64,000 nt of DNA from Heloderma charlesbogerti (Eukaryota; Chordata; Lepidosauria; Squamata; Helodermatidae): the NCBI GenBank assembly GCA_026122225.1, contig JANEZZ010000307.1, positions 1,736,001 through 1,800,000 of the forward strand, given 5' to 3'. Shown here in pieces: positions 46,150 to 56,981 of this stretch. The notes under the pieces are model-generated. The model was not told the DNA's origin and searched no databases. It saw nothing but the letters and a program-made list of their open reading frames with translations. Each line of letters begins with the position of its first letter. Positions within the stretch are counted from its first letter, which is position 1. The position numbers and the translations under genes were made by a program.

Positions 46150-47020
46150 TGTCTGGCTAGCTTATAAATTTCTTAAACAATTTCCCATTTTACTGAGACA
46201 CTGGTTAAATAAAAGATCAAGGTAGGAGATAATATATTTCAAGATAATAATCTGAACTAGCCAGAGATTTCTGACTGAACATTCAGTCTCACAAAAATGA
46301 ATCAGTTCGGAATCTAGTCTTTTTAGAAATTCCAAATTAGCCCACACAGTTTAGTGGCACTGGCTTTTTTCTTTGTCTTCATTGGGGTGAAGGGCAGCGT
46401 TGGGACCCCAGGAGGGCGAAATTGACTCCTCCTGATTGCCACTAGATCCTGCCTTTTGCCACTCAGTGTCTTTGCCACATGACACATACACACATGACAC
46501 ATGCACACATGATATCGAGGTTTGGGGATGCTTACACAATTGCAGGTCTTTAGGTAACATCTGCAGTGAGGTAGGTGGTCACCCTTTCCCTCATTTTGCA
46601 GATGGAGAACTGAGGCTGAAAGAAACAGTAGGTCATTAGCAGGAGTAGAACCCCAACCAGTCTGTTCAGATTAAAGTGGCACTCAAATGAATACTGAGAA
46701 AGTGGACCACCAGTTAATGGTGTAGGATAGTGTGCCAGAACCATCTCTGTGGAAAGAAGCTATTGATTTGGAATACTGATCTCATGTCCATTGCTCACCG
46801 AACAGTCTTCAGTGGGTCCTTCCTTGAATGGAGGTTGCCATGTGAGGTATGGGAATGAATGCAGAAATCTGTATGCATGAATCTTGAGCCTTGAAAATGC
46901 TCTGTTCCAGCAGAATGTGGGAGCATGCGCAAGATCAGTGCACATGACCCTCTGTTGATCAGTGTCTTATTGCCTACCGCTGCTTGGGAAGAGTGCGAAC
47001 ATGGGCTCTTCATCTAGCGC
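46150..47020. other. Spacer, no gene recognised
   Basis: No recognisable exon or repeat boundary. A short acacatgacacat repeat lies near 46480-46510. Confidence 0.55.
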
Positions 47021-47029
47021 AACCTTCCC

Positions 47030-47155
47030 CAACCTGGGGCCCACCAGATGTGCTGGACTGCAACTCCCAGCATTCCCAGACATCATGGTCAGTGGTCAGG
47101 AATGATGGGACTTGCAGTTCAACACATCTGGAGAGCATCAGGTTGGGGAAGGCTG
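47030..47155. mobile_element. Small hAT-like foldback MITE
   Basis: Ends CAACCTTCCCCAACCTGG and CAGGTTGGGGAAGGCTG are inverted repeats. The interior is an imperfect palindrome (ggactgcaactcccagcatt / aatgatgggacttgcagttc). Flanks atctagcg/gtctagtg match at 6 of 8, consistent with an old 8-bp hAT duplication. Confidence 0.7.
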
Positions 47156-47317
47156 GTCTAGTGAGATCAGCAGGGAATTTCTGCTGTGAGAAGGCATTTG
47201 GCAGTTATATTGAAACCAAAATGTTTGAAATCAAGCACCATTTATATCAGATTTCCATCCTGCCCAATAAATAGAGCCCATTCTGAGCACTTCTTGGCTA
47301 GGAATCCCTCAAGCAAC

Positions 47318-47544
47318 AGCCAGTGTGGTGTAGTGGCAAGAGTGTTGGACTAGGAGCTGGGAGATCCGGGTTCTAGTCCCCACTCGGCCATGGAAGCTCA
47401 CTGGGTGACTTTGGGCCAGTCACACACTCTCAGCCCAACCCACCTCACAGGGTTGTTGTTGTGAGGATAAAATGGAGAGGAGGAGGATAATGTAAGCCGC
47501 CTTGGGTTCCTTGCAAGAGGAAAAAAGGCGGGGTATAAATGCAA

Positions 47545-47587
<43 letters not shown>

Positions 47588-47595
47588 ATAGTATT
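47318..47595 (+). mobile_element. tRNA-derived squamate SINE (ACA/MIR-like)
   Basis: The head agccagtgtggtgtagtggc with A-box-like tagtggcaagagtgttgg and B-box-like GGTTCTAGTCC is followed by the very characteristic body gtgactttgggccagtcaca, ctcacagggttgttgt, aagccgccttgggttcc, and tail aaggcggggtataaatgcaa plus (AATA)n to about 47590. This arrangement is typical of squamate genomes and supports the taxonomic call. Pol III boxes look usable but the body has several changes. Confidence 0.85.
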
Positions 47596-47599
47596 CTCT

Positions 47600-48080
47600 T
47601 CACTTCTATTCAGCTCAGCATCTTCTACTGCCTATCGTTATTCAGGGTTAATTGAGGTGATTGCCCTTGGAACTAGGACTTTCCCCATCTTAATTCCATA
47701 TATTTATGAAGGAATCATACCAATTAGCACATCAAAATCATAACAGAGTACATACTTTACCGCAAAATTGGGGGAAAATAGTGCAAAGCATTGGCAACAC
47801 ATTCCTCTAGGAATTTTTTTTACTCTGGTTTTCCATTAGGTGGTGCACATAGTATGAAATACATGATGAAGTGGAATTCCAGGATGGTAGGTGAAAGGTT
47901 AAGTAATGCATTTTGGAAAAGACTACATGCACACAAAGGAATGCAATTAATCCTTGATCCCACTCATAATTTCTAATTTATGCCTGGAAAATCTAAGGGT
48001 GTTTCAGCCGATCTCTCTCTCACTCTGGATATCAGAAAAATGAAGATTGTATGGATGCATTCCTGCAGAGGGATAACTAG
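47600..48080. other. Spacer, no gene recognised
   Basis: AT-rich; nothing supported. Confidence 0.55.
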
Positions 48081-48330
<250 letters not shown>

Positions 48331-48768
48331 TCCATATATAGGTATGACAGAGGATTCCATCTGGGGGTGAAATCTGCCAAGCTTTCCTCAGCTCAGCCCC
48401 CCACACTCTGACTCACCAGCCCACAGGCTAACCTGATTTGATCTGTGTGAGTCAAGCCAGTTCACGGACTTCCGCTTTATTTTTTTCTGTGAAACCAACA
48501 AGATATGCAAATTGCAGCCACAATTTATGTAACTTGGGCAAATTACAGCTGTAACTTGTGTAATTTGTACAAAGTGAAGCCATACTGTGCTAATTATATA
48601 TGTAAATTACATCTGCAGTAACCTCCTCCAGAATAGGTTGAACATCACCTAGCTGGGCAGATGAACCACCCACTAATAGTACTTTATCTTGTCTGGTTTG
48701 AGACTCAGTTTATTAGCCCTCATCCAACCATTGCCCCACCTTGATTTGATGAAAAAGAGAGGTAGAGC

Positions 48769-49268
48769 TAGGGATGGCGGAGAAATCCGCCACGGACTCC
48801 AATGAGGCCAGATTCTTTAGAATCCAGCCCCCGGAGTCTGTGGAGGAACGGACTACCCCCACCCCCCGAAGCCCCCCCGGGACTGACCCTACCTAGCGGC
48901 GGCTGGTCCGAATCATCATCTTTGTTCCACAGCCATCCGCTACCGGGCTGTGGAACAAAATGGCATTCGGCGTAGCGGGCGCCATTTGCGTCCCTGCCCT
49001 TGGCCGTGATTGGCTATGTAAATATTTACATAGCCAATCACGGCAAAGGGCAGGGACGCAAATGGTGTCCCCCACGCCGGATGCCATTTGTGGCCGCGGC
49101 CCGGCAGTGGATGGAAGTCCAGCTGCGGGTGGCCCCGGACCTCTCTGGCGGCCTCTGCAGACTCACTGCAGAGCAGAGTCGGCCAAGGAGGATTCCGGGG
49201 GGAGGGACGGATTGCCCCCCCCCGTGGACTCCCCCAGCAGACTGGTGAGTATGTTCCTTGCACCCCTA
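48769..49268 (-). mobile_element. PF13: short-form palindrome-rich hAT-like MITE (Y to X), nested
   Basis: Perfect 8-bp duplication ggtagagc (48761-48768 and 49269-49276) inside L2 sequence. About 500 bp, without the large central palindrome. A single hairpin around ttggctatgtaaatatttac (about 49010-49044) lies within longer arms (ccctgcccttggccgtgatt / aatcacggcaaagggcaggg). Y end GGAGAAATCCGCC, X end TTCCTTGCACCCCTA. The core reads 'gattggct' rather than gataggct on both arms. Confidence 0.88.
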
Positions 49269-49583
49269 GGTAGAGCTGGGTGCCATCCATGTACTGATGA
49301 GACCTCAGCCCACACTTCTGGATAAACTCCTTCAGTGGTTTCATGTAGATGTTGAACAGTGTAGGGGATAAAATAGAGCCCCATGGAACCCCATAACATA
49401 GTTGCCAAGGCACAGAGCAATAATCCTCCAGAACCACCTTCTGGAATCGGCCATCCAAGTAGGGGTGAAACCACTACAGTGCAGTGGCTCCAGCTACCAG
49501 CCCAGACAACTTATCCAGAAGGATACCCTGGTCAATGGTATTAAAAGCCACTAAAAGTTCCAAGAGAATCAACAGGTTCTCAC

Positions 49584-50516
49584 TAGGGATGTACGAAAGT
49601 CACTTACCTGTTTGCGGATTATGTTTATGGTGTGGGGGGGCGTTCTGTCCCTCCCCCCTGGAATCCTCGCCGGGGGGGAGGTGATCCGTTCCTCCTCACC
49701 AGAATCCTCCGAGGACGGCTGTGCTCCACGGCAGCTCTGTGGAGCAGCCAGCCAGGCCCGACCAGGCCAGAGCCATCCGCAGCCGGATTTCTGGCTGCGG
49801 AGGGCTCTGGGTAAAAAAAAACAAAAAAACCCCCGCGTACGCAAATGGCCGCAGCTAACGTAATTATAATTACGTTATAATAAAATACATTTAATTAAAT
49901 GTAAAAAATACATTTAATTAAATGCATTAAATTTACATTTAAATACGTAAATATTTACGTAGGCTAAAACGGGGAATCAAAAAGGGACGCAAATAGCGCC
50001 CGCTACACTATTTGCGTTCCCCTTGATTTTCGCCATCATAGTCTACGTAAATATTTACGTAGATTAAGAGGGCAAAAATAAGGAACGCAAATGGCGGCGA
50101 CCGTAGCCGCCGCCATTTGCCTACACATTTTTTTTTTAACCCACCCAGCCATGATAGGCTACGTAAAGATTTACGTAGCCTATCACGTCGTGTTTTTTTT
50201 TTTTAAACCTAGTCATGATAGGCTACGTAAATCTTTATGTAGCCTATCACGTCTTTCTTTTTCTTTCTTTCTTTTACAAGAGTGGAAATGGAGGTGGCGG
50301 CAGCTGGTCGGAAGACCGGCCACCGCCGCCGCCGCCGAAGCTGCCGCCAGAGCCACCGCCGCCTGGAAGATCTGCCCCAGGTGAGTCTCATCCTGGGGGG
50401 GATCTACGGGGGGGGGGGCGGGGGGTGGCAGACCGTTCCGCCACGGAGTTCGGGGGGCCGAATGCACTGGCATTCGGCCTCACTGAGATCCGTGGCGGAA
50501 TTCTCTGACATCCCTA
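49584..50516 (+). mobile_element. PF14: palindrome-rich hAT-like MITE (X to Y), nested
   Basis: Duplication gttctcac/cttctcac (49576-49583, 50517-50524; 7 of 8) inside L2 sequence. X end has ACTTACCTG, then the GC-rich block. The left half of the central palindrome is disrupted by an AT-rich stretch (about 49857-49945, repeated taattaaatg). The right half (50000-50127) is normal, followed by hairpins at about 50151-50187 and 50214-50250. The right donor is CCCAG|GTGAGTCTC near 50380. Confidence 0.86.
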
Positions 50517-51084
50517 CTTCTCACTCCCCTGTCCTCCTTCTGGGAGGTCATCCCACAGGGTGACCAAGGCAGTTTCCATTTCATAACCAGGCCTGAAGCC
50601 TGACTGAATTGGATCTAGATAATCCATTTCATTCAGGACTGCCTGGAGTAATTCTGCAACCACGTGCTCAAGTACCTTGACCCGGAAGGAGACGTTAGCC
50701 AGTGGCCTATAGTTGTTAACATCCTCCGGGTCCAGGTTAGGCTTTTTCAGGAATGCCTAATTACTGCCTCTTTTAAAGAGGCCTGCACCACTCCTTCTCC
50801 CAAGGAGGAATTTACAACCTCCTGGACCCAACCGAATATCTCCTCCTCATTTGATGTGATAAGCCATGAGGGACAAAGGTTAAGCATACAGGTGGTCAAC
50901 CAGACTTGGCCAAGCACCTTGTCTGCATCCTCTGGCCTCAATAAATGAAACTCATCCAATAAAACTGGATCAGACGATGCTTGGACTCCTGTATTAATGG
51001 GACTACCTTAATTGTGGTGTCTAATTCATGACGAATCTGAGCAACTTTGTCTTCAAGATGCTGGGCAAACTCGTCACAGTGTAC

Positions 51085-52059
51085 TAGGGATGTACGAAAG
51101 TGACTTACCTTTCGCAGATTATGTTGATGGTGGGGGGGGAGGCGTTCCGTCCCTCCCCCTGGAATCCTCGATGGGGGGGAGGCGCTCTGTTCCTCCCCCC
51201 TGGAATCTTCAATGGCTGGCTGTGCTCCACGGCAGCTCTGCGGAGCAGCCGGCCAGGCCCAGCCCAGCCCAGAGTCGTCCGCAGCTGGATTTCCGGCCGC
51301 GGAGGGCTCTGGGAAAAAAAACCCAAAAACCGCGTACGCAAATGGCGGTGGTTATGGCCGCCACCATTTGCGTTCCTTATTTTTGGCCATCTGAATCTAC
51401 GTAAATATTTACATAGACTATGACAGCAAAAATAAAGGGGAACGCAAATAGCGTAGCAGGTGCTATTTGCGTCCCTTTTTGATTCACCGTTTTAGCCTAC
51501 GTAAATCTTTACGTAGGCTAAAACGGCGAATCAAAAAGGGACGCAAATAGCGCCCGCTATGCTATTTATGTTCCCCTTTATTTTCGCTGTCATAGTCTAC
51601 GTAAATATTTACGTAGACTAAGACACCAAAAATAAGGAATGCAAATGGTGGCGGCCGTAGCCGCCGCCATTTGGGTAAGCGGTTTGTTTTTTTTTAATCC
51701 ACCCAGCCATGATAGGCTACGTAAGATTTATGTAGCCTATCACGTCGTGTTTTTTTTTTTTAAAAAAAACCCAGCCATGATAGGCTACGTAAATCTTATG
51801 TAGCCTATCACGTTTTTTTTTTTTTTTAAACAAGACTGGAAATGGCTGCGGTGGTGGCAGCCGGTTGGAAGACCAGCTGCCACAGCCACTGCTGCTGCCG
51901 CCGCTGCCGCCACCCGGAAGATCCGCCCCAGGTAAGTCTCATCCCGGGGGGGATCCGCGGGGGGGGTGTGGCAGGCCATTTCACCACGGAGTTCAAGGGG
52001 CTGAATTCACTGGCATTCAGCCTCACCGAGAGCCGTGGTGGAATTTTCTGCCATCCCTA
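51085..52059 (+). mobile_element. PF15: palindrome-rich hAT-like MITE (X to Y), nested
   Basis: Perfect 8-bp duplication cagtgtac (51077-51084 and 52060-52067) inside L2 sequence. The central palindrome (about 51332-51680) is extended with a third ttagcctacgtaaatcttta hairpin at its exact centre (about 51489-51526). Two hairpins follow with one base deleted in each loop side (taagattta, aatcttatg). Right block ATG 51842, donor CCCAG|GTAAGTCTC near 51932. Confidence 0.88.
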
Positions 52060-52339
52060 CAGTGTACCACCAAGGGTTCCAAGCTATCTCTCCCAGGCCC
52101 AGAGTGTAGCAGGCCATGAACCACTTGGAAAAGCTTCACTGGATGGCACTGAGAGGATGCAATGGTGGTGGAAAAGAAATCTCTCTTTGCTACCCTCACT
52201 ACCACAGAGTAGGCTCAATAATGAGCTCTAACATCTGTTCAGTCAGACTCAGCATGAGTTTTCCTCCACGTGCCATCTCCCCTCTTGCTTTATTGCCCTC
52301 ATGATTTATCTTTAATCATACACTGAATTTCACCTAGAT

Positions 52340-52463
52340 CGGGGTGGGCAACTTATGGCCCTTCAGATGTTTTGGTCTGCAACTCCCATGATCCCTCCCC
52401 ATTAGCTGTGCTGGCTAGGGCTGATGGGAGTTGTAGGCCAAAACATCCATAGGATCACCTCTG
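52340..52463. mobile_element. Small hAT-like foldback MITE with perfect duplication
   Basis: Ends CGGGGTGGGCAACTTATGG and GGATCACCTCTG. The interior palindrome has tctgcaactcccatgatccc / ctgatgggagttgtaggcca. Flanked by a perfect 8-bp direct repeat, acctagat (52332-52339 and 52464-52471). Confidence 0.78.
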
Positions 52464-52483
52464 ACCTAGATGTTAAAGAGAAG

Positions 52484-52556
52484 AGGGGCAGAACTAGACA
52501 CAGGGCTACCATTTTTGGTAGCAGTCTCAGGCCTTCCATAACGTCTAGTTCTGCCC
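52484..52556. mobile_element. Tiny terminal-inverted-repeat element
   Basis: aggggcagaactagac at the left and gtctagttctgccct at the right form near-perfect inverted arms around a loop of about 40 bp with its own small ccatttttgg hairpin. Related 'ccaaactaga' phrases occur near 32250 and 38155. No duplication identified. Confidence 0.5.
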
Positions 52557-52557
52557 T

Positions 52558-52830
52558 GAATAGTCATCCCTGACAGATGGCTGTCCGGCCTCGTCTTGAA
52601 TGCCGCCAGGGTGGGAGAACCCACCATCTCCCTAGGTAGTTGGTTCCATTGTCATATTGCTCTAACTGTCAGGAAGTTTTTCCTGATGTTCAGCCGGGAT
52701 CTGGCTGGCTTCCTGTAACTTGAGCCCATGATTCCATGTCCTGCATAAGTATTCCCTATTAGCGAGTCTGTGATGACCATTTGTATAACCTGAGGCATTT
52801 TTTTTACTATCTGGAAGCACAAGCTCTTTG
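52558..52830 (-). repeat. CR1-like LINE fragment (minus)
   Basis: The minus-strand sense reads CTGAACATCAGGAAAAACTT and AACTACCTAGGGAGATGGTG, the conserved 3' coding end of CR1 LINEs common to birds and reptiles (encoded LxxxRxNIRKNFLT and NYLGRWWVLPP-like blocks). Short and non-functional. Confidence 0.6.
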
Positions 52831-52959
52831 ATAAGCACATGGTGGCTGCCCCACCCCAGCCATTGGCAGCTTCTTTGGGAAGTCGTGGTGCAACTGCTCA
52901 GGGCATGTTGATGATCTGCCATGTTCATTGAGGGGCAAATGCTTTCATGAGGAACAAAT

Positions 52960-53645
52960 ACGGTCCAGGGAAGTACTGTATTTATTGAAGGGGTGAATTT
53001 GGGCCATTTTTTTATGTTAACCGTGCCAAACCTAATTGTATATTTGTGGCGTGCAAATATCTAAAACAACGCTGGACACCTACATAAGACAAAACATGGG
53101 GGCTTTAATAAGAACAATTACTGGAAAAGCTTGCCATGTTAAGCTGTTTAAATCCTGCTTGTATATTCAGAGACTCCCTCAAGTCATTACAGAAAATCAG
53201 CTGCATGGCCTTTTAGATGCACTTAGGGTAACATGAGGTGCTGCAGTTGCAAGCAGGAGTGATGATGCCAGATATCCTCAAATCTTAGGTTAAATTGTGT
53301 TCTTCTCTAGCAGATGGCAAATACTTGCAGTAGGATATGTTGGCTGCTTTCTCAAAAACAGAACAGTAGTTACAAATCTGTACATAGTCTTCATTACTAA
53401 TCTAATAGCAATAGTAGAAATAATACAGACATAGCATCAAGCATGACAAAAACAATAGGCAGGAAATCCTAAATGACAATAGGCAGGAAGTCCTAAATGT
53501 AGGCTTTCCCTACAATCCAAAGAATCTCCACTTATACATCACTTAAGTTTCTGGTTCTCATTGTTGCAGAGATTAATTTTAAAATACCTTTACAAAATAA
53601 ATATTAATCTATAGCATTTTTATCCTTCCCTTTAGCCCAAAAGGC
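52960..53645. other. AT-rich spacer, no gene recognised
   Basis: Contains a short direct repeat, aaatgacaataggcaggaa (about 53450-53495). Nothing else supported. Confidence 0.55.
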
Positions 53646-53652
53646 TCTCAAG

Positions 53653-54496
53653 TAGGGATGTACGAAAGTCACTTACCTGTTCGTGGATTATGCTGATGCT
53701 GGGGGGGAGGCGCTCCGTCCCTCCCCCCAAAATTCTGGCCGGGGGGGGAGGCCCTCCATCCCTCCCTCCCCGGAATCCTGGCTGGCCGGCTCCGCTCCGC
53801 AGGGATTCTGTGGAGTCGCCGGCCGGCTCTGCCAGCGGCCGGTCATCCGGCTGCTGGCTAGCAGGGACGCAAATGGTGGTGGCCGTAGCAGCTGCCGTTT
53901 GCGTCCCTGCAGTCAGCCATGATAGGCTACGTAAATGTTTACATAGCCTATCATGGCTGATTAAAAAACAAACAAACAAATGCGCGTATGCAAATGGCGG
54001 CGCCCATCGGTGCCGCCAATTGCGTTCCTTATTTTGGCACGTCTTAGTCTACGTAAACATTTACGTAGACTACTGCAAAAATAAGGGGAACGCAAATAGC
54101 GTACACGCTACGCTATTTGCGTTCCCCTTATTTTCGCTGTAGTCTACGTAAATGTTTACGTAGACTAAGACGTGCCAAAATAAGGAACGAAAATGGTGGC
54201 GCCCATGGGCGTATGTGCGTACGCGCGTGTTTTTTTTTAAATCAGCCGTGATAGGCTACGTAAATCTTTATGTAGCCTATCACGTTTTTTTTTCCTAACT
54301 TGGAAATGGCGGCAGTGGCAGCTGGTCGGCAGACCGGCTGCCGCCCCGCCGCCGCTGGAGCCGCTGCCACCACCAGGAAGATCCGCCCCAGGTAAGTCCC
54401 GTCCTGGGGGGGCCGTTCCACCACCGATTTCGGGGGGACGAATGCGCTGGCATTCGGCCTCCCCGAGATCCATGGTGGAACTTTCGTACATCCCTA
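53653..54496 (+). mobile_element. PF16: palindrome-rich hAT-like MITE with a chimeric right end
   Basis: Duplication ctctcaag/ctttcaag (53645-53652, 54497-54504; 7 of 8). Left X end is normal. The right end begins as a Y end (cggcctccccgagatccatg) but its last 16 bases read CTTTCGTACATCCCTA, which is X-type. The two outer 16-mers are therefore near-perfect inverted repeats, unlike other copies. Large palindrome at about 53983-54226; the right arm lost its final mirror segment. Confidence 0.87.
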
Positions 54497-54609
54497 CTTT
54501 CAAGGCAGCTTACAAAGATAAGAAATAGGACAGTCCCTGTCCGCAGGCTTACAATCTCAAAGACAAGAAACAAAAGGAAAAGGGATTGGGAGGAAGGAGG
54601 AAAAAAAAG

Positions 54610-54891
54610 TAGGGATGTACGAAAGTCACTTACCTTTCGTGGATTATGTTGATGATGGTGGGGGAGGCGTTCCATCCCTCCCCCCGGAATCCTCGACAGG
54701 GGGGAGGCAATCCGTTCCTCCCCCCCGGAATCCCCTGCGGCTGGCTGTGCTCCACGGCAGCTCCGCGAAGCAGCCAGCCAGGCTCAGCCAGGCTGGAGCT
54801 GTCTACAGCCGGATTTCCGGCCGCAGAGGGCTCTGGGAAAAAAAAAACTGCGTACACAAACTGCGTTCCTTATTTTGGGCCATCTTAAAAA
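54610..54891 (+). mobile_element. PF17: X-end fragment of a PF element
   Basis: A normal X end (TAGGGATGTACGAAAGTCAC, reverse donor ACTTACCT) and GC-rich block. It is cut at 'catcttaaaaa' just inside what should be the central palindrome, which is collapsed (gcgtacacaaactgcgttcc). PF18 begins on the next base. No right end exists in the window. Confidence 0.8.
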
Positions 54892-55376
54892 TAGGGATGG
54901 CGGAGAATTTCTCCCCGAAACTTCGGGGGGCTGAGCGCCAACATGTTCATTGAGTTTCGGGGAGAAATCCTCCGAACCCCCCCCGCCCCCCGCACCCCCC
55001 CCCGGGACGGGACTTACCTTCACCGAATGTCCCTCCCGGTGGCGGGTCCGGCCGGTGGTTCGTCGGGTGTTCGAGCGGGGCGGGTGTTCGAGTGGGGCGG
55101 GGCGGGAGCTGCCGCCGCCGCCATTGCAATCAAAGAAAAAAAAATGCCCCCTGATAGGCTATGTGATGATTCACGTAGCCTATCACGGCTAGATTTGCAA
55201 AGTCAGCCGTGATAGGCTACGTCAATCGTCACGTAGCCTATCACGGGTGACTTAAAAAAAAAGCGCGTATGGATAATGGCGGCCCCCATAGGGAGCCACC
55301 ATTCCCGTTCTTTATTTGGTGGCTGTAGTCTACGTAAATGTTTACGTAGACTACGGCGAAAATAAGGGCACCGCTA
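54892..55376 (-). mobile_element. PF18: Y-half of a PF element, truncated at an A/T-rich retroviral end
   Basis: Y end TAGGGATGGCGGAGAATTTC, reverse donor CTTACCTTC, a GC-rich block, hairpins at about 55154-55187 and 55210-55245, then the first half of the central palindrome. It stops at 'caccgctat' just before nine T residues that begin the endogenous-retrovirus-derived sequence. The second half is absent. Confidence 0.8.
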
Positions 55377-55385
55377 TTTTTTTTT

Positions 55386-55797
55386 AAAGAAAAAGATATT
55401 CTTTATTTAACGCGCGGGCTTAAGGCTGGAATCATTTCCAAAGAGCCAGAAGCCCCGATTTACATTAGCACATAGTTTTTATAGATATTGTGACACATAG
55501 GAAATGGCTCCTCCTCTCCCTCCCATGTGGGGTTGCAGTCCTCAACATTTCTTCTCCTAGCACCATTGTTTATAATACAAGAACTGGGTTATAGGGTAGC
55601 TATGATAAGGAGAGAACAGAAGAGAACAGCAGAGAACAAGATATACAATTGTATGACCTTTGACAAGGAATTCCTGTGTCTCGTCAGCTTACAACAATAT
55701 ATTCAAGGGAGAAAGAGCTCAGCAAGAACATGAAGCATGAGACTGCATGAGGCTACTTAGTCTGACCCCCGATATGGCTGCTACATTCCCCCCTTAA
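55386..55797 (-). repeat. LTR-like end (U3-R) with polypurine tract
   Basis: On the minus strand a polypurine tract TTAAGGGGGGAA (55797-55786) is directly followed by TGTAGCAGCC, the expected U3 start at 55785. About 380 bp later comes AATAAA (55407-55402) and, some 16 bases on, a run of nine A residues at 55385-55377. A complete LTR would continue through U5 to a terminal CA. Here it stops at the likely polyadenylation point. Confidence 0.55.
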
Positions 55798-56599
55798 ATG
55801 CATAATTTCATTACAATTATAGCATTTCATTACACAAATAGACGTTCTGGTTTGCGAAGCATAACACAGGACTCTTATAGCAACCCTCTTACTTAATAGC
55901 TTGTCGAGCTATTAGAGCGTAGAGGGCAGCAGTTTTACTAGCCGAGACATAAAACAGATTGGTTAAACAGCGCATAAGACAAGGAATGCAAAGGCATAAC
56001 AGTATCTCTATGAACAACACTAGTAGATTTAGGATGAACAATGCTTTAAGCTAGCTAAGATCTGGAAGCCAAGGGGTTAACCAATTTAGCCAATTGTTTT
56101 GTCCCATTGTTATGTCAGCCACTATATTATGCATGCAGATTATTGATTTGAACATCTACAGCATTACTATTATTAGTCAAATTAAATGATGGAGGAGAAA
56201 AAGATAAAAAACCTGTTTGCAGGTATATCTCTTGGCAAACAAAAATGCTTTACTCTAGTGATGTTAGCTAGGTGAAGCCAGTAATTATTAGCGAATCTCT
56301 GGGACAGACTTCTCCTTTCTAGGGGCAGGCCCCCCTTTTTCGCACCTTATTAAGGAAACACAATGCAACACTACAACACTACAACACGTATATTTAATCT
56401 TCTTTGGGATCTGACCGTACGCTGGGCAGCTATTCACCTGGCAAGCTGCAGTAGGGGTCTAGTCCCTCTCTTCAATTCTCCAGCTGCAAGTCTGACCGTA
56501 CGCAGGGAGGACAGTTTCTTGGGGTGCCCACAGTAAGGTCTAGCCTGTGTCTTCTTACTGCTTTTTCAGAATACTTTTTAGAGGATTTTCAGGATTTCT

Positions 56600-56800
56600 G
56601 TTTACAGTCTACTCCCCCCCTCTCGCTTTCTTGACTCGTGTCTAATGTATTCAGGGTTTAACTCCAGCTACTTTCATAGGTGTGGGGGTGGAAAGTATGA
56701 CAGTTTTCAGTCCTCTCCATCTGGGAGTTAAAGGGTTATTTTTCCTCTTTTTAACTCATACTTCATTTCCTGGTTGGAAAGGATAAACTTCTGTGATGGG
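56600..56800 (-). pseudogene. Retroviral integrase C-terminal remnant
   Basis: A minus-strand frame, different from the 62-codon frame listed by simple ORF calling, shows blocks VYPFQPGNEV, NPLTPRW and VILSTPTPMKV. These correspond to the C-terminal domain of gammaretroviral integrase. At least two stop codons interrupt it. It sits only about 200 bp from the gag piece, so nearly all of pol has been deleted. Confidence 0.6.
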
Positions 56801-56981
56801 AATTGGGGCTTATTTTCTAAGACAAGGCAACGCTGGGCTTGAAGAACTTTGCTCAGTGTTTGGACTTTTTGTTTAAGGCTAACGTTTGCTTGCTCTTGAT
56901 GCCACTTTAATGTCAATTATGACGTCAATGTCACAGCTCCTCACAGTTAATGTCACAGCCCCTTTCAAGCGGTCTTCTTTT

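Larger units (their letters stand above)
48600..52300 (-). pseudogene. L2-like LINE ORF2 (minus), interrupted by PF13, PF14 and PF15
   Basis: Four pieces (about 48600-48768, 49269-49583, 50517-51084, 52060-52300) join to one minus-strand reverse transcriptase once the PF insertions are removed. The piece at 50517-51084 holds KSLTWT and the segment before the palm (SGFRPG-like region, frameshifted). The 49269-49583 piece has AFNTIDQGILLDKLSG, GVPWGSILSPTLFNIY and HQYMDGTQLYL. The family motifs would be FDTIDH, GVPQGS and YADD, so the catalytic YADD is mutated to YMDG and the element is dead. Stops and frame changes are common. Confidence 0.75.
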
